Source of the DNA: Clostridia bacterium
Lineage (GTDB): Bacteria; Bacillota; Clostridia; Oscillospirales; CAG-272
Length of the DNA stretch: 43,237 bases
NCBI GenBank assembly: GCA_017483125.1
Contig: JAFULU010000248.1
Location: 1 to 43,237, forward strand
Direction: 5' to 3'
Position numbers and translations under genes: made by a program. The notes under the pieces are model-generated. The model did no database searches and was not told the DNA's origin. It was given only the letters and a program-made list of their open reading frames with translations. Shown piece after piece: positions 1 through 8,308 of the stretch. Every line of letters starts with the position of its first letter. Position 1 is the stretch's first letter.

Positions 1-40
1 AAACTTGTCGGGAAAGGGGATTTTGCTGGTTTTGTACGAA

Positions 41-114
41 AGGCTCTCCCTCTGGGAGAGCTCCCGCGAAGCGGGTGAGAGGGCTATTCGGCGGGAGCAA
101 GCCCCCGCCCTACG
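41..114. repeat. Interspersed double-palindrome repeat
   Basis: Two stem-loops lie side by side: GGCTCTCCC/GGGAGAGC, then CCCGC/GCGGG around GAA, ending in GAGAGGG. A second palindrome, GGCGGG...CCCGCC, follows to about 114. Read on the minus strand it has the same architecture as the repeats at 43031 and 43160: a CCCTC start, a small GC hairpin, a CTTCCC- or CTCTCCC-type hairpin and a CTTTCG end. It therefore looks like one member of a dispersed REP-like family rather than part of a gene. The plus-strand reading frame across it is not convincing as coding. Confidence 0.6.
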
Positions 115-149
115 ACGAGGAACCCCACCGATAAACCCCAATTTTCCCC

Positions 150-192
150 CTCAAAAAAGACCGCCGCCTCAAACGGAGACGGCGGTCTTTCA
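150..192 (-). terminator. Rho-independent terminator of the 207-2372 lipoprotein gene
   Basis: On the minus strand an AAAGACCGCCG arm pairs with CGGCGGTCTTT across a loop of about 13 bases, and the descending arm runs into a T tract. It begins 15 bases past the stop codon of the minus-strand gene. An A tract on the other side makes it potentially bidirectional. Confidence 0.8.
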
Positions 193-206
193 TTTTTGAT
201 TTGCGA

Positions 207-2372
207 TCAGCGAAGCACGATGCTCTTGACGTACATCACGTCGCCCACGGCACAGCCGTCGAAGAAGTCGAATCGCACCTTGTGGATGTCCCCCGTCCAG
301 AAGGACTTGCCCGACAGATCCACGGTCAGGGTGTGGTACTGGCCGTCGGCAATGAGATTTTCACGGACCGAGGCATCGGCGGTGGGGTTGGTGATGTCCC
401 CCGCGCAGAGGAACAGGTCGGCGACCCCGTTGCCCTTGCTGTTGGAGGTGGGGATCATGTAGGTGATCTCAATGATCTTGTAGTCGTCGGCGGACAGCAC
501 TCCTCCGTACACCACCGTCACGTTGGGATCCTCTCCCGTGACCGTCAGGGAGGTACCCTGGGCGGCGGAGTGGAAGGCGATGGCGGCGTTGTGGCTGGCT
601 ACGAGATGGGCGGAGCCCTCGCGGATGGTCAGATCCAGCAGAGCGCCGATCTTGCCTTCGGTGTTACCGCCCGAGGGCTTCTGGTTCAGGTCGGCGTAGG
701 AGTTCTCGTTGGTGGCCACGGTGGAGTCGGGCACGCGGCGGGACTGGTAGTTCTTGTGGAGGGAGGCGTTGGCGGCGAAGCTCTTGTTCTCCTTGAAGAC
801 GTCACGCATCTCCTCTACCGAGCCGGTGGAGATCAGGTAGCTGTACTCCAGGGCCTCAAAGGACTTGAGCAGGATGGTGTTGACGGGAGCCACGTAGTTG
901 GTGGCACCGTTGGTGGATTCCTTGGAGTTGTTGAAGGCGTGACGGCCAGCCAGGAAGGAGTCCACGTTGGGGACGTAGAGGCCGATGCCGAAGTCCTTGT
1001 CGGGATTGGTCCAGGCGCACCAGGTCTCGGTGTTGCTGTTCTTCAGAAGGAAGGTGCAGTCGTTGTAGTAGGTGGAGTCTCCCCAGAAGCCCAGATTGTC
1101 GCGGTAGGACATGGTGTCGTCGGTCCAGGGCTTGGTGCCGTTGTAGAGGGTGAAGCGGCTGAGGTAGGAGACGGTGTAGAAGGCGGGCAGCTCCTGATGG
1201 GTGGAGCGGTGGGTCCAGTTGGAGAAATCCACGAAGCGGTTGTCCACCTGAATACGGTCGGAGTAGACGGTGTAGGTGTTCTCCATGTAGGAGGGGGTAA
1301 TGGAGTTGTCCTTGGCCCAGTCCATGGGCTGAGACTTGACGTAGACCGAGTACTCGGTGACCACGATGTCGATGATGCGGCTGTGGTTCTGGGCCACGTC
1401 ACCGCCCTGGACGGGGTTGTAGCACCAGGTGGAGCCGTTGTACTTGGAGGGCTTGTACTGGGCATTCTCCTGTACGCCGTAGTAGGACTGCTGGATCAGT
1501 CGGCCCGTGTCGGCCTGGTTGACCAGATTCTTGAGACGGTTGATGTCCACCGTCTTGTCCTCCAGATAGTTGATGCCGCCGCCCCAGATGAGACGGACGC
1601 CCAGCTTGTAGCGGTGGTTCTCGATGTAGTAGGTGTCGGCTCCCACGCCGTAGACGGGGTAGTCCTGCACCTCCAGAGCGCAGAGGGCGAACTCGGCGGA
1701 CTTGCCGTTGCAGGTGGAGAAGGTCATTCTCGTGATGCCCGTGCCCTTCTTGCCGTTCAGGTATTGGGCGATGAGGCAGGAGAAGGTGTCGGTGCCCGCC
1801 TCCAGATAAAAGTCGTCGGTGACGGTCTTACCGCCCACGGTGTAGGTGACGGTTCCGTGGAGGGGCTGGGTGGAGGTGTAGCCCAGGGAGAAGCGGTTGA
1901 AATCCACGGCGGTGCCCGCGGGATCAAAGGTCAGGGACAGGCCGCTCTTGAAGACCAGCTTGTTGTTCTTGATCTCGCTGTAGCCCGCGGCGGTGTAGGC
2001 CAGACCGTTCGCAACCGAGACCTTGGCGGTGCCGCTGTTGGGGGTGACCGTCACCTCCGAGGGCTTGAAGCTCAGCTGATCCCTCTGTGCCTTGACCACG
2101 TCCTTGTCCGAGAAGGAAGGCTCGGTCTCGGCGGGCTCGGTGGGCTCTTCGGTGGGTATTTCGGTGGGTTCCTCCGTGGGGGTCTCGGTGACCTCACCGC
2201 TACCCTCCTCGGTGGGGGCCTCGGTGGGTTCCTCGGTCACGTCTCCCGCGGTGGTCTGAGCGGTATCGGCGGTGGTGTCCTCACCCGTGGGGGGAGTCTT
2301 GTTGCAGGCCGCGAAGGTCAGAAGCAGGGCCAGAAGCAGAACGGGCAGTGCCCATTTCAAAAAGGTGCGCAT
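207..2372 (-). CDS. Large secreted lipoprotein, possible carbohydrate-active or binding protein
   Basis: The 721-residue product starts at the ATG preceded by AGGAGG; an ATG 12 codons upstream has no comparable site. The N-terminus is a hydrophobic signal ending in a lipobox (TFAAC), so it should be an outer-leaflet lipoprotein. It is followed by a Thr/Glu/Pro linker with repeated TEEPTE units to about residue 105. The remainder looks like beta-rich modules: an N-terminal domain, a central region with LIWGGGINYLED and DTGRLIQQSYYG motifs that I associate with secreted sugar-active or mutarotase-like proteins, and a C-terminal beta-sandwich-like module with WTGDIHKVRFDFF. I do not recognise the family securely and see no certain catalytic residues. 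It lies downstream of birA on the same strand, with a possible promoter of its own. Confidence 0.8.
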   Translation of the reverse strand: MRTFLKWALPVLLLALLLTFAACNKTPPTGEDTTADTAQTTAGDVTEEPTEAPTEEGSGEVTETPTEEPTEIPTEEPTEPAETEPSFSDKDVVKAQRDQLSFKPSEVTVTPNSGTAKVSVANGLAYTAAGYSEIKNNKLVFKSGLSLTFDPAGTAVDFNRFSLGYTSTQPLHGTVTYTVGGKTVTDDFYLEAGTDTFSCLIAQYLNGKKGTGITRMTFSTCNGKSAEFALCALEVQDYPVYGVGADTYYIENHRYKLGVRLIWGGGINYLEDKTVDINRLKNLVNQADTGRLIQQSYYGVQENAQYKPSKYNGSTWCYNPVQGGDVAQNHSRIIDIVVTEYSVYVKSQPMDWAKDNSITPSYMENTYTVYSDRIQVDNRFVDFSNWTHRSTHQELPAFYTVSYLSRFTLYNGTKPWTDDTMSYRDNLGFWGDSTYYNDCTFLLKNSNTETWCAWTNPDKDFGIGLYVPNVDSFLAGRHAFNNSKESTNGATNYVAPVNTILLKSFEALEYSYLISTGSVEEMRDVFKENKSFAANASLHKNYQSRRVPDSTVATNENSYADLNQKPSGGNTEGKIGALLDLTIREGSAHLVASHNAAIAFHSAAQGTSLTVTGEDPNVTVVYGGVLSADDYKIIEITYMIPTSNSKGNGVADLFLCAGDITNPTADASVRENLIADGQYHTLTVDLSGKSFWTGDIHKVRFDFFDGCAVGDVMYVKSIVLR

Positions 2373-2403
2373 ATTGCCTCCTAAAACATAGGTTTCTGTT
2401 TTC

Positions 2404-2409
2404 ATCATA
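2404..2409 (-). promoter_or_regulatory. Possible extended -10 promoter for the 207-2372 gene
   Basis: On the minus strand TGG-TATGAT forms an extended -10 in the 77-base gap between birA and the lipoprotein gene, 32 bases before its start codon. No good -35 lies 16-18 bases upstream, so this is tentative. Confidence 0.3.
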
Positions 2410-2449
2410 CCACAAAGTTGTGACTACGTACTGAACAAACCGTGAAAAA

Positions 2450-3319
2450 TCACACCGTATCCGCGGGGCGCAGGGAGATCTCCCCCGAGGACAGGGTCAC
2501 GGTGCCCCCGTCGGTCTCCACCAGAAGGGAGTAGTCCTTGTCCACGCCGCGGACAGTCCCCTCAAAGCAGGTGTCTCCGCGGGTGCAGACCACCCGTGTG
2601 CCTCCGTACAGCAAACGGCGGCGGTAGAAGTCCAGACAGGTGTCTCCCCACATGCCCAGTGGGAAATCGCCGCCCTCCTCGGGATCGACCATATCCAGGA
2701 GTCTGCGTGTGATGGCTCCTGCCAGCGCGCCCATGAGGGCGGGGGTGACCGTCTTGGCCTTGTCGGGGGGGAACAGGGCTGTGGCGGGAGCGCGAAGGCC
2801 CTCGGGAAATTCGGTTGTGGTCAGGTTGATGCCCAGCCCCACCACCATGCGATGGGAGCCATCGGGACGGGTCACCGCCTCGGTGAGGATACCCCCCACC
2901 TTGGCACCGTTCAGGTAGAGATCGTTGACCCACTTAATGGCGGGGGAGATCCCCGTCAAGGCCTCAATGGCCGAGCAGGCGGCCACCGAGGCGGCGGCGG
3001 TGACACGGACGGCCTCGGTGAGGGGGCGGTTCGTGGTGTAGGCCACCGTCATGTACAGTCCCGTGTCGGCGGGGGAGTGGAAGGAGCGGCCCAGCCGTCC
3101 TCGGCCTCCCGTCTGGGTGCGGGCGATATAGAGAGAGGGGGTGTCCAAGTGGGCGTCGGCCTTGGCCAGACTGTTGGTGGACGCGGTTTCGTCCAATACG
3201 GTGACCTTAACCGTATCGGTGTGCCGTCCCAGCGCGCGGGTCAGGGCACGGGAATCCACAAAGGGCTCGGGCTCCCTGGGCGGGGGAATAAAGGCTTCTA
3301 CCCATAAAGCGCGGAACAT
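2450..3319 (-). CDS. birA: Biotin--[acetyl-CoA carboxylase] ligase, no DNA-binding domain
   Basis: The enzyme activates biotin with ATP and transfers it to the lysine of biotin carrier domains such as the acetyl-CoA carboxylase BCCP; it is cytoplasmic. The 289-residue sequence shows the family landmarks in order: the biotinyl-AMP loop GGRGRLGRSFHSP, KWVNDLYLNGAKVGGILTE, VVGLGINLT, and a small SH3-like C-terminal domain. The start is the ATG 7 bases after AGGAGG; reading further upstream would translate the RBS. A roughly 35-residue N-terminal extension with Pro-rich sequence replaces the winged helix of E. coli BirA, so this looks monofunctional and probably does not repress transcription itself. 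Confidence 0.93.
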   Translation of the reverse strand: MFRALWVEAFIPPPREPEPFVDSRALTRALGRHTDTVKVTVLDETASTNSLAKADAHLDTPSLYIARTQTGGRGRLGRSFHSPADTGLYMTVAYTTNRPLTEAVRVTAAASVAACSAIEALTGISPAIKWVNDLYLNGAKVGGILTEAVTRPDGSHRMVVGLGINLTTTEFPEGLRAPATALFPPDKAKTVTPALMGALAGAITRRLLDMVDPEEGGDFPLGMWGDTCLDFYRRRLLYGGTRVVCTRGDTCFEGTVRGVDKDYSLLVETDGGTVTLSSGEISLRPADTV

Positions 3320-3467
3320 GACGACACCTCCTTCTTTTCTTGATCCGGATAACTTAATGATAGCACCCAAAGGGAGATAAGATGTGAATGGGGTGTAAAT
3401 TTTGCGGAATTTTGTGTGGAAAGGGGGTGGAAATCATCTGAAAAGTGTGTGAATTCAAAAAAATGAC

Positions 3468-3496
3468 TTGATTATTTTTGAAAAATGTAGTATGAT
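3468..3496 (+). promoter_or_regulatory. SigA-type promoter for the foldase lipoprotein
   Basis: TTGATT at 3468-3473 and TATGAT at 3491-3496 are separated by 17 bases in an AT-rich stretch, 71 bases ahead of the start codon at 3567. Confidence 0.7.
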
Positions 3497-3566
3497 ATGT
3501 AAGTATTTTTCCCGCTTTGCCCATTTTTCGCGGGCGGCGGGCCTTCCCTCGAAAAGGAGCGTTTCC

Positions 3567-5009
3567 ATGAAAAAGTTTGCCGTGATCTTCGCGTTGGCCC
3601 TCTGCCTCGCGCTGACCTCTCTGGTTGCCTGCACCGACAGTCAGGCCGACCCCTCCGACACCACCGATACCCAAGCCGAGACCTGGCTCTGCGCCTGCGG
3701 GCAGGGTAACGGCGGTAAGTTCTGCTCCGAGTGCGGTACTCCCCGCCCCGAGCCCGAGACCACCGACCCTGTGACCGAGGACACCACCGCCGAGGGCACC
3801 GAGGAGCCCACCGAGGCCCCCACCGAGGAGGGAAGCGAGTCCGAGTCCTCTACCGAAAAGGAGACCGAGCCCGTCGAGACCGAGACCCGCGCCCCCCGCT
3901 ATGACTACTTTGACGCCGACGTCAAGGCCGACGTGACCCTGGACAAGTCCGCCTATACCGACATGGCCCTGACCCTCCCCGCCAACCTGCAGGTCACCCA
4001 CGACGACGTCATGGCCTACATCGACTACGTCCTCTTCCAGTACCGCACCGCGGATAACGGCACCACCCAGGTGACGGATCAGCCCATGAAGCTGGGTGAC
4101 GACGCCTACATCTACTACAAGGGCGTTATGGACGGCAAGGAATTTGAGGGTGGCTCCAACTGGACCGACACCTCCCCCTACAAGCTGGGTCTTGGGTCGG
4201 GCAGCTTCATCCCCGGCTTTGAGGAGGGCCTGGTGGGCGTGATCCCCGCGAACGCCACCAAGGAGAGCCCCGCCGAGGTCCGCGTGACCTTCCCCGAGGA
4301 GTACGGCGCGACCGAGCTGGCGGGTAAGGACGCCATCTTCTACGTGGCGGTGGAGTACGCCGTGCAGTATACCGTCCCCGCCTACAACCGCGAGACTGTG
4401 GAGAAGACTTTGCAGTACGAGGGCGAGAAGGACTTCTACGCCTCGGACGCCGCCTACCTCTCGGAGTTTGAGGGCTACGTCAAGACCTATCTGGAGAGCC
4501 AGAAGGCCGAGGATCTGGAGTACGCCAAGATCAGCGCCCTCTGGAACCACCTCACCGAAAAGGCGGCCTGCGTCAATCTCCCCAAGCCGGAGCTGGACTA
4601 CTACTACAACGCCTACCTGGAGGAGATCAAGTACTACTACGACTACTACAAGAGCTACGGCGGTACCTCCTTCACCGAGCAGTACCCCGATCTGGATGCC
4701 TTCGCCAAGTCCTACATGGGCGTGGAGGCCGACGGTGACTGGAAGGCCGAGCTGAACCGCCTCTGCGAGGACATGGTGAAGAAGGACATGATCGCCCACG
4801 CCATCGCCGAGCTGGAGGGCTTCGAGACCGTCACCGAGGAGGAGTTCAAGGCCGAGCTGAAGTACTGGGTGGACTCCTACCAGGGCTACATGACCGAGGA
4901 GGAGATACTTGCCCGGATGGGTGAGGAGGTCATCCGCGAGGGAGCCTTCTCCGAGAAGGTGCAGAAGTGGCTTCTGGAGAAAGCGAGCTTCACCTTTGAG
5001 AATGAATAA
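3567..5009 (+). CDS. Trigger-factor/FKBP-like peptidyl-prolyl isomerase lipoprotein with a zinc ribbon
   Basis: The 480-residue product begins at the ATG after AAAAGGAGC. Residues 1-22 are a lipoprotein signal (lipobox LVAC, Cys22). Residues 40-57 form a CxC...CxxC ribbon (Cys42, 44, 53, 56) ending CSECG. A Thr/Glu/Pro linker runs to about residue 110. The FKBP domain follows, with YIYYKGVMDGKEFEGG, LGLGSGSFIPGFEEGLVG and VTFPEEYG, the pattern of trigger factor's isomerase domain. The last 200 residues are helical and charged, like trigger factor's C-terminal arms. It probably helps fold exported proteins outside the membrane. A close paralogue without the ribbon lies at 6805. The ribbon closely resembles those of the SPFH protein at 17993, which is odd for an exported protein. 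Confidence 0.88.
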   Translation: MKKFAVIFALALCLALTSLVACTDSQADPSDTTDTQAETWLCACGQGNGGKFCSECGTPRPEPETTDPVTEDTTAEGTEEPTEAPTEEGSESESSTEKETEPVETETRAPRYDYFDADVKADVTLDKSAYTDMALTLPANLQVTHDDVMAYIDYVLFQYRTADNGTTQVTDQPMKLGDDAYIYYKGVMDGKEFEGGSNWTDTSPYKLGLGSGSFIPGFEEGLVGVIPANATKESPAEVRVTFPEEYGATELAGKDAIFYVAVEYAVQYTVPAYNRETVEKTLQYEGEKDFYASDAAYLSEFEGYVKTYLESQKAEDLEYAKISALWNHLTEKAACVNLPKPELDYYYNAYLEEIKYYYDYYKSYGGTSFTEQYPDLDAFAKSYMGVEADGDWKAELNRLCEDMVKKDMIAHAIAELEGFETVTEEEFKAELKYWVDSYQGYMTEEEILARMGEEVIREGAFSEKVQKWLLEKASFTFENE

Positions 5010-5052
5010 CTAGCGATTACATACACCATCCTGACAAGAGAGAAGGAATCAC

Positions 5053-6501
5053 GTGGAAAATCTAGACCTTTTGGTAAATGAACTTCGAAAATTACCCCAT
5101 GAAACACCGTGGGTGGAGTTTAAACACAATAATTACGATCCGCACATGATTGGGCGTTCTATAAGCGCACTGGCTAATAGCGCAGCATTGTATGAAAAGA
5201 ACTATGCCTACATGGTTTGGGGTGTTCACGATGAGACGCATGAAGTGGTTGGCACAGATTGGAATCTTCAAACACTGAAAAAAGGAAACCAAGAACTGGA
5301 AAACTGGCTTCGATCTCTGTTGTCCCGAAATGTAGATTTTGAATTTCACTCGATTTCCATGAATGATTCGACTGTTGGAGTTCTTATAATCGGTAGTGCA
5401 ACTATGCAGACAGTTATGTTTGAGAAAGTTGACTATATACGAATCGGGAGTTACACGAAGAAATTGAGTGATTATGCGAACATTCAAGCTCAGTTATGGG
5501 ATCGAATAAGAAGCGCGAAATATGAAGATCGGTATGCCAAATATGACCTGAATTTATCTGAAGCGATTCGATTATTGGATTGCTCAGCTTACTTTGATTT
5601 GACTGGAATTCCTCACCCGGCAGATGTTGATGGTGTTTCTCACTACATGTTGGAAGAGGGAGTGATTGTAAGGCAGGATAACGGTCTATATGCCGTTACG
5701 AATCTTGGCGCGATACTTTTAGCCAAAAGAATGGCAGATTTTCCCCGCGTATCCAGAAAAGCTATTCGCGTTGTACAGTATGAAGGCAACAACCGTATGA
5801 CCATGCTGAAAGAAGATACAGTGCAGAAAGGGTATGCTGTTGGATTTGAGGGGTTGATCAAGTATATTGAGGCACTTATTCCAACCAAAGAAATTATTGA
5901 TGGTGCTTTGAGAAAGACGTGTTCAGCCTATCCAATTCTTGCAATCAGAGAGGCAATTGCAAACGCCCTCATACATCAAGATTTTGCTATCACCGGAACA
6001 AGTCCTGTTGTTGAGGTGTTTGATAATAGAATTGAGATTACGAATTCAGGCACACCCTTGGTGGACATTCGACGTATCATTGATAATCCTCCAAAATCCA
6101 GAAACGAAAAGATGGCATCGCTGACGCGACGGTTGAGAATATGCGAGGAGTTAGGAACAGGTTGGGATAAGATCGTTATGACTTGCGAGTTATTTCAACT
6201 GCCCGCTCCCAAGATAGAATTGTTTGAGGAGAGTACTCGTGTAACACTTTATTCTGAAATTCCTTTTGGGAGTATTTTACCCGAAGAAAAATTGTGGGCA
6301 TGCTACTTACATGCATGTGTCATGCATGTACAAGGGGAGAATCTCACAAACAGTTCCTTGCGAGCTCGCTTTGGCCTTGGTGACTCTTCTTCGGCCAGTA
6401 TTTCTCGACTGATCAAAGATGCCGTCTCGCGTCGCCTCATTAAACCGTTGGACCCCAATACAGCACCAAGGTATATGAAATATGTGCCTATTTGGGCATA
6501 A
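5053..6501 (+). CDS. AlbA_2 (Schlafen-type)/RecG-like ATP-binding regulator, AT-rich
   Basis: The 482-residue protein starts at GTG with AGAAGGA upstream. Residues 15-135 match the AlbA_2 fold seen in Schlafen-type proteins (WVEFKHN, ISALANS, MVWGV). Residues 295-375 look like the HATPase_c_4 domain of COG2865 proteins, with REAIANALIHQDF, NRIEITNSG and EELGTGWDKI. A winged helix probably fills residues 410-482. Such proteins are usually called RecG-like helicases or transcriptional regulators but lack helicase motifs; roles in regulation and in phage defence have been proposed for relatives. Codon use is AT-rich and unlike both neighbours. It sits exactly between two paralogous foldase genes, which suggests horizontal acquisition. 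Confidence 0.85.
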   Translation: MENLDLLVNELRKLPHETPWVEFKHNNYDPHMIGRSISALANSAALYEKNYAYMVWGVHDETHEVVGTDWNLQTLKKGNQELENWLRSLLSRNVDFEFHSISMNDSTVGVLIIGSATMQTVMFEKVDYIRIGSYTKKLSDYANIQAQLWDRIRSAKYEDRYAKYDLNLSEAIRLLDCSAYFDLTGIPHPADVDGVSHYMLEEGVIVRQDNGLYAVTNLGAILLAKRMADFPRVSRKAIRVVQYEGNNRMTMLKEDTVQKGYAVGFEGLIKYIEALIPTKEIIDGALRKTCSAYPILAIREAIANALIHQDFAITGTSPVVEVFDNRIEITNSGTPLVDIRRIIDNPPKSRNEKMASLTRRLRICEELGTGWDKIVMTCELFQLPAPKIELFEESTRVTLYSEIPFGSILPEEKLWACYLHACVMHVQGENLTNSSLRARFGLGDSSSASISRLIKDAVSRRLIKPLDPNTAPRYMKYVPIWA

Positions 6502-6804
6502 TTAACATGGACGGTGCAGAAGTTTTCGTTTAACTTGCTGGTAATTTGCCACCAAGTTGCTACAAGGCAAATGATTGACGAACCAATCACTATATATTGT
6601 GTTAGGACTGATTATTTAACACAATATATAGCATATTTCGGGGAAAATTTAACTTGCTTATAACTTGCAACAAATTGTTGACCGGATTACCCTGAAAAAA
6701 GAATTGACATGTAAGCGAATAGTTGACAATCGCTTGTGCTGGATCCAAATTAAGAGAATTCGGCCTTTGGTCGAAATATATTAATCAAAATGTGAGGAAA
6801 TAAC
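6502..6804. other. AT-rich spacer with inverted and direct repeats
   Basis: This 303-base gap has no credible gene. It carries three copies of AACTTGC (6532, 6651, 6662), the inverted form CAAGTT near 6553, a perfect 15-bp inverted repeat (6590-6631), and two TTGACA hexamers (6704 and 6723) without good -10 partners. Its composition matches the AT-rich gene upstream rather than the GC-rich gene downstream. Confidence 0.5.
6590..6631. repeat. Perfect 15-bp inverted repeat
   Basis: CTATATATTGTGTTA (6590-6604) is matched perfectly by TAACACAATATATAG (6617-6631) around a 12-base loop. No T tract follows, so it is not a typical terminator. It could be a terminator-like stem for the AT-rich gene, an operator, or the remnant of an element end. 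Confidence 0.75.
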
Positions 6805-8118
6805 ATGAACCGCAAGCTGTATCTGATCCTCGCCCTTCTCATGCTGGCAAGCCTTCTGCTGCTGGCCTCCTGTAATAAGGGCGGCGAGACCACCGACACC
6901 ACCGCCTCGGACACCACCGCCGCCGAGACCGAGGCAACCACCGCCATCCCCCGCTACGACTACATGGACGCCGTGGTGGCTCCCGACGTGGAGATCGACC
7001 GCGCCGATTATACGGGCATCACCCTGACCGTTCCCGACTCCCTCAAGATCGAGGACGAGGACGTGGAGGCCTACATTCAGTCCGGCATCCTCTTCTCCCG
7101 CCGCACCGCCGTCAACGGCACCGCCATGGTCAAGGATCAGGCCCTGAAGCTGGGTGACGACGCCTACATTTACTATAAGGGCTTCGTGGACGGCAAGGAA
7201 TTCGAGGGCGGCTCCAACTGGGACGACGAGAAGCCCTACACCCTGGGTCTGGGCTCGGGCTCCTTCATCCCCGGCTTTGAGGACGGCCTTGTGGGTGTCA
7301 TCCCCAACCAGACCTCCAAGGACAACCCCGCCGAGATCCACGTCACCTTCCCCGAGGAGTACACCGAGGAGCTGGCAGGGAAGGACGCCGTCTTCCACGT
7401 GGTGGTGGAGTACGCCGTTCAGTACACCATCCCCGAGCTGACCCGCGACTTTGTGGTCAATACCCTGAAGTATAAGCCCAAGATGGAGTTCTACGCCTCC
7501 GACGAGGCTCTCCTGGATGAGTTCAAGGAGTACGTCTACGGCACGCTGGTGGATCAGAACGCCCAGAACGTGGAGAACGCCAAGGTGGATGCCCTCTGGA
7601 ACCACCTGACCGGGAAGGCGACCTGCAAGAATCTGGTGGCCGACGAGGTGACCCACTACTTCAACGCCTACAAGTCCGAGGTGGAGTACTACTTCGATTA
7701 CTATACCTCCATGGGCAACGAGGAGTTCAAGAAGCTCTACCCCGATCTGGACACCTTCGCTCCCGTCTATCTGGGACTGGACAAGGGTGCCGACTGGAAG
7801 GCCGAGGTCACCGAGATGGCCGAGCTCATGGTCAAGCGGGACATGATCACCCACGCCATCGCCGAGCTGGAGGGGATCGAGACGGTCACCGAGGAGGAGT
7901 ACAAGGCCCAGGTTAAGTACTGGGTGGACTACTACTACGGCTACATGACCGAGGCCGAGGTCATCCAGAACATGGGTGAGGTCTTCCTGAGGGAGGCCGC
8001 CTTCTCCGAGAAAATGGACAAATGGCTCATGGAGCAGGTGACCTTCACCTACGCCGACGGCACGCCTCTTGTGAGCAATACCAATAACGAGGCAGAATCC
8101 GAGACCGCAGAGGGTTAA
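6805..8118 (+). CDS. Trigger-factor/FKBP-like peptidyl-prolyl isomerase lipoprotein (paralogue)
   Basis: The 437-residue lipoprotein (lipobox LASC, Cys23) follows GTGAGGAAATAAC. After a short Thr/Ala/Glu linker it shares nearly all landmarks of the 3567 gene: PRYDYMDA, YIYYKGFVDGKEFEGGSNW, LGLGSGSFIPGFEDGLVG, FPEEYTEELAGKDAVF, ALWNHLTGKA and HAIAELEGIETVTEEEYKAQ. The two are clearly a duplication. This copy lacks the N-terminal zinc ribbon and has a shorter linker and an extra acidic tail. It likely acts as a surface foldase for secreted proteins. It lies directly upstream of the rpmH promoter. Confidence 0.88.
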   Translation: MNRKLYLILALLMLASLLLLASCNKGGETTDTTASDTTAAETEATTAIPRYDYMDAVVAPDVEIDRADYTGITLTVPDSLKIEDEDVEAYIQSGILFSRRTAVNGTAMVKDQALKLGDDAYIYYKGFVDGKEFEGGSNWDDEKPYTLGLGSGSFIPGFEDGLVGVIPNQTSKDNPAEIHVTFPEEYTEELAGKDAVFHVVVEYAVQYTIPELTRDFVVNTLKYKPKMEFYASDEALLDEFKEYVYGTLVDQNAQNVENAKVDALWNHLTGKATCKNLVADEVTHYFNAYKSEVEYYFDYYTSMGNEEFKKLYPDLDTFAPVYLGLDKGADWKAEVTEMAELMVKRDMITHAIAELEGIETVTEEEYKAQVKYWVDYYYGYMTEAEVIQNMGEVFLREAAFSEKMDKWLMEQVTFTYADGTPLVSNTNNEAESETAEG

Positions 8119-8173
8119 TCTGCACAAAGTTTTGAAATGCGGGGGCATTTTTGAAAAAAATATCAAAAAACCC

Positions 8174-8202
8174 TTGACAAATCAAAGAAAAGCGGTTATA
8201 AT
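8174..8202 (+). promoter_or_regulatory. Consensus promoter for rpmH-rnpA
   Basis: TTGACA at 8174-8179 and TATAAT at 8197-8202 with a 17-base spacer match the vegetative consensus perfectly. Transcription would begin about 100 bases ahead of rpmH, as expected for a highly expressed ribosomal operon. Confidence 0.93.
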
Positions 8203-8308
8203 ATAACAGTCAATGTCGTGCGCGCTGTGATTTTTTACAGAGTTTCTGTGCCTGTCAGACCGGCAGAAAGATCGCCCCGACAGCAAATCTTGAAGGAGGT
8301 ATCCCGAA

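Noticed and set aside
5..199. Small plus-strand open frame at the left edge
   Set aside because: It runs through a palindromic repeat and a terminator and has no RBS or family resemblance.
201..2384. A 727-codon open frame on the plus strand opposite the large lipoprotein
   Set aside because: Same cause: a Gly/Val/His-rich shadow. The minus-strand product has a signal, lipobox, RBS and terminator.
8119..8308. Replication origin beside rpmH
   Set aside because: No clusters of TTATCCACA-like DnaA boxes and no dnaA gene nearby; the region is explained by a strong promoter and a leader.
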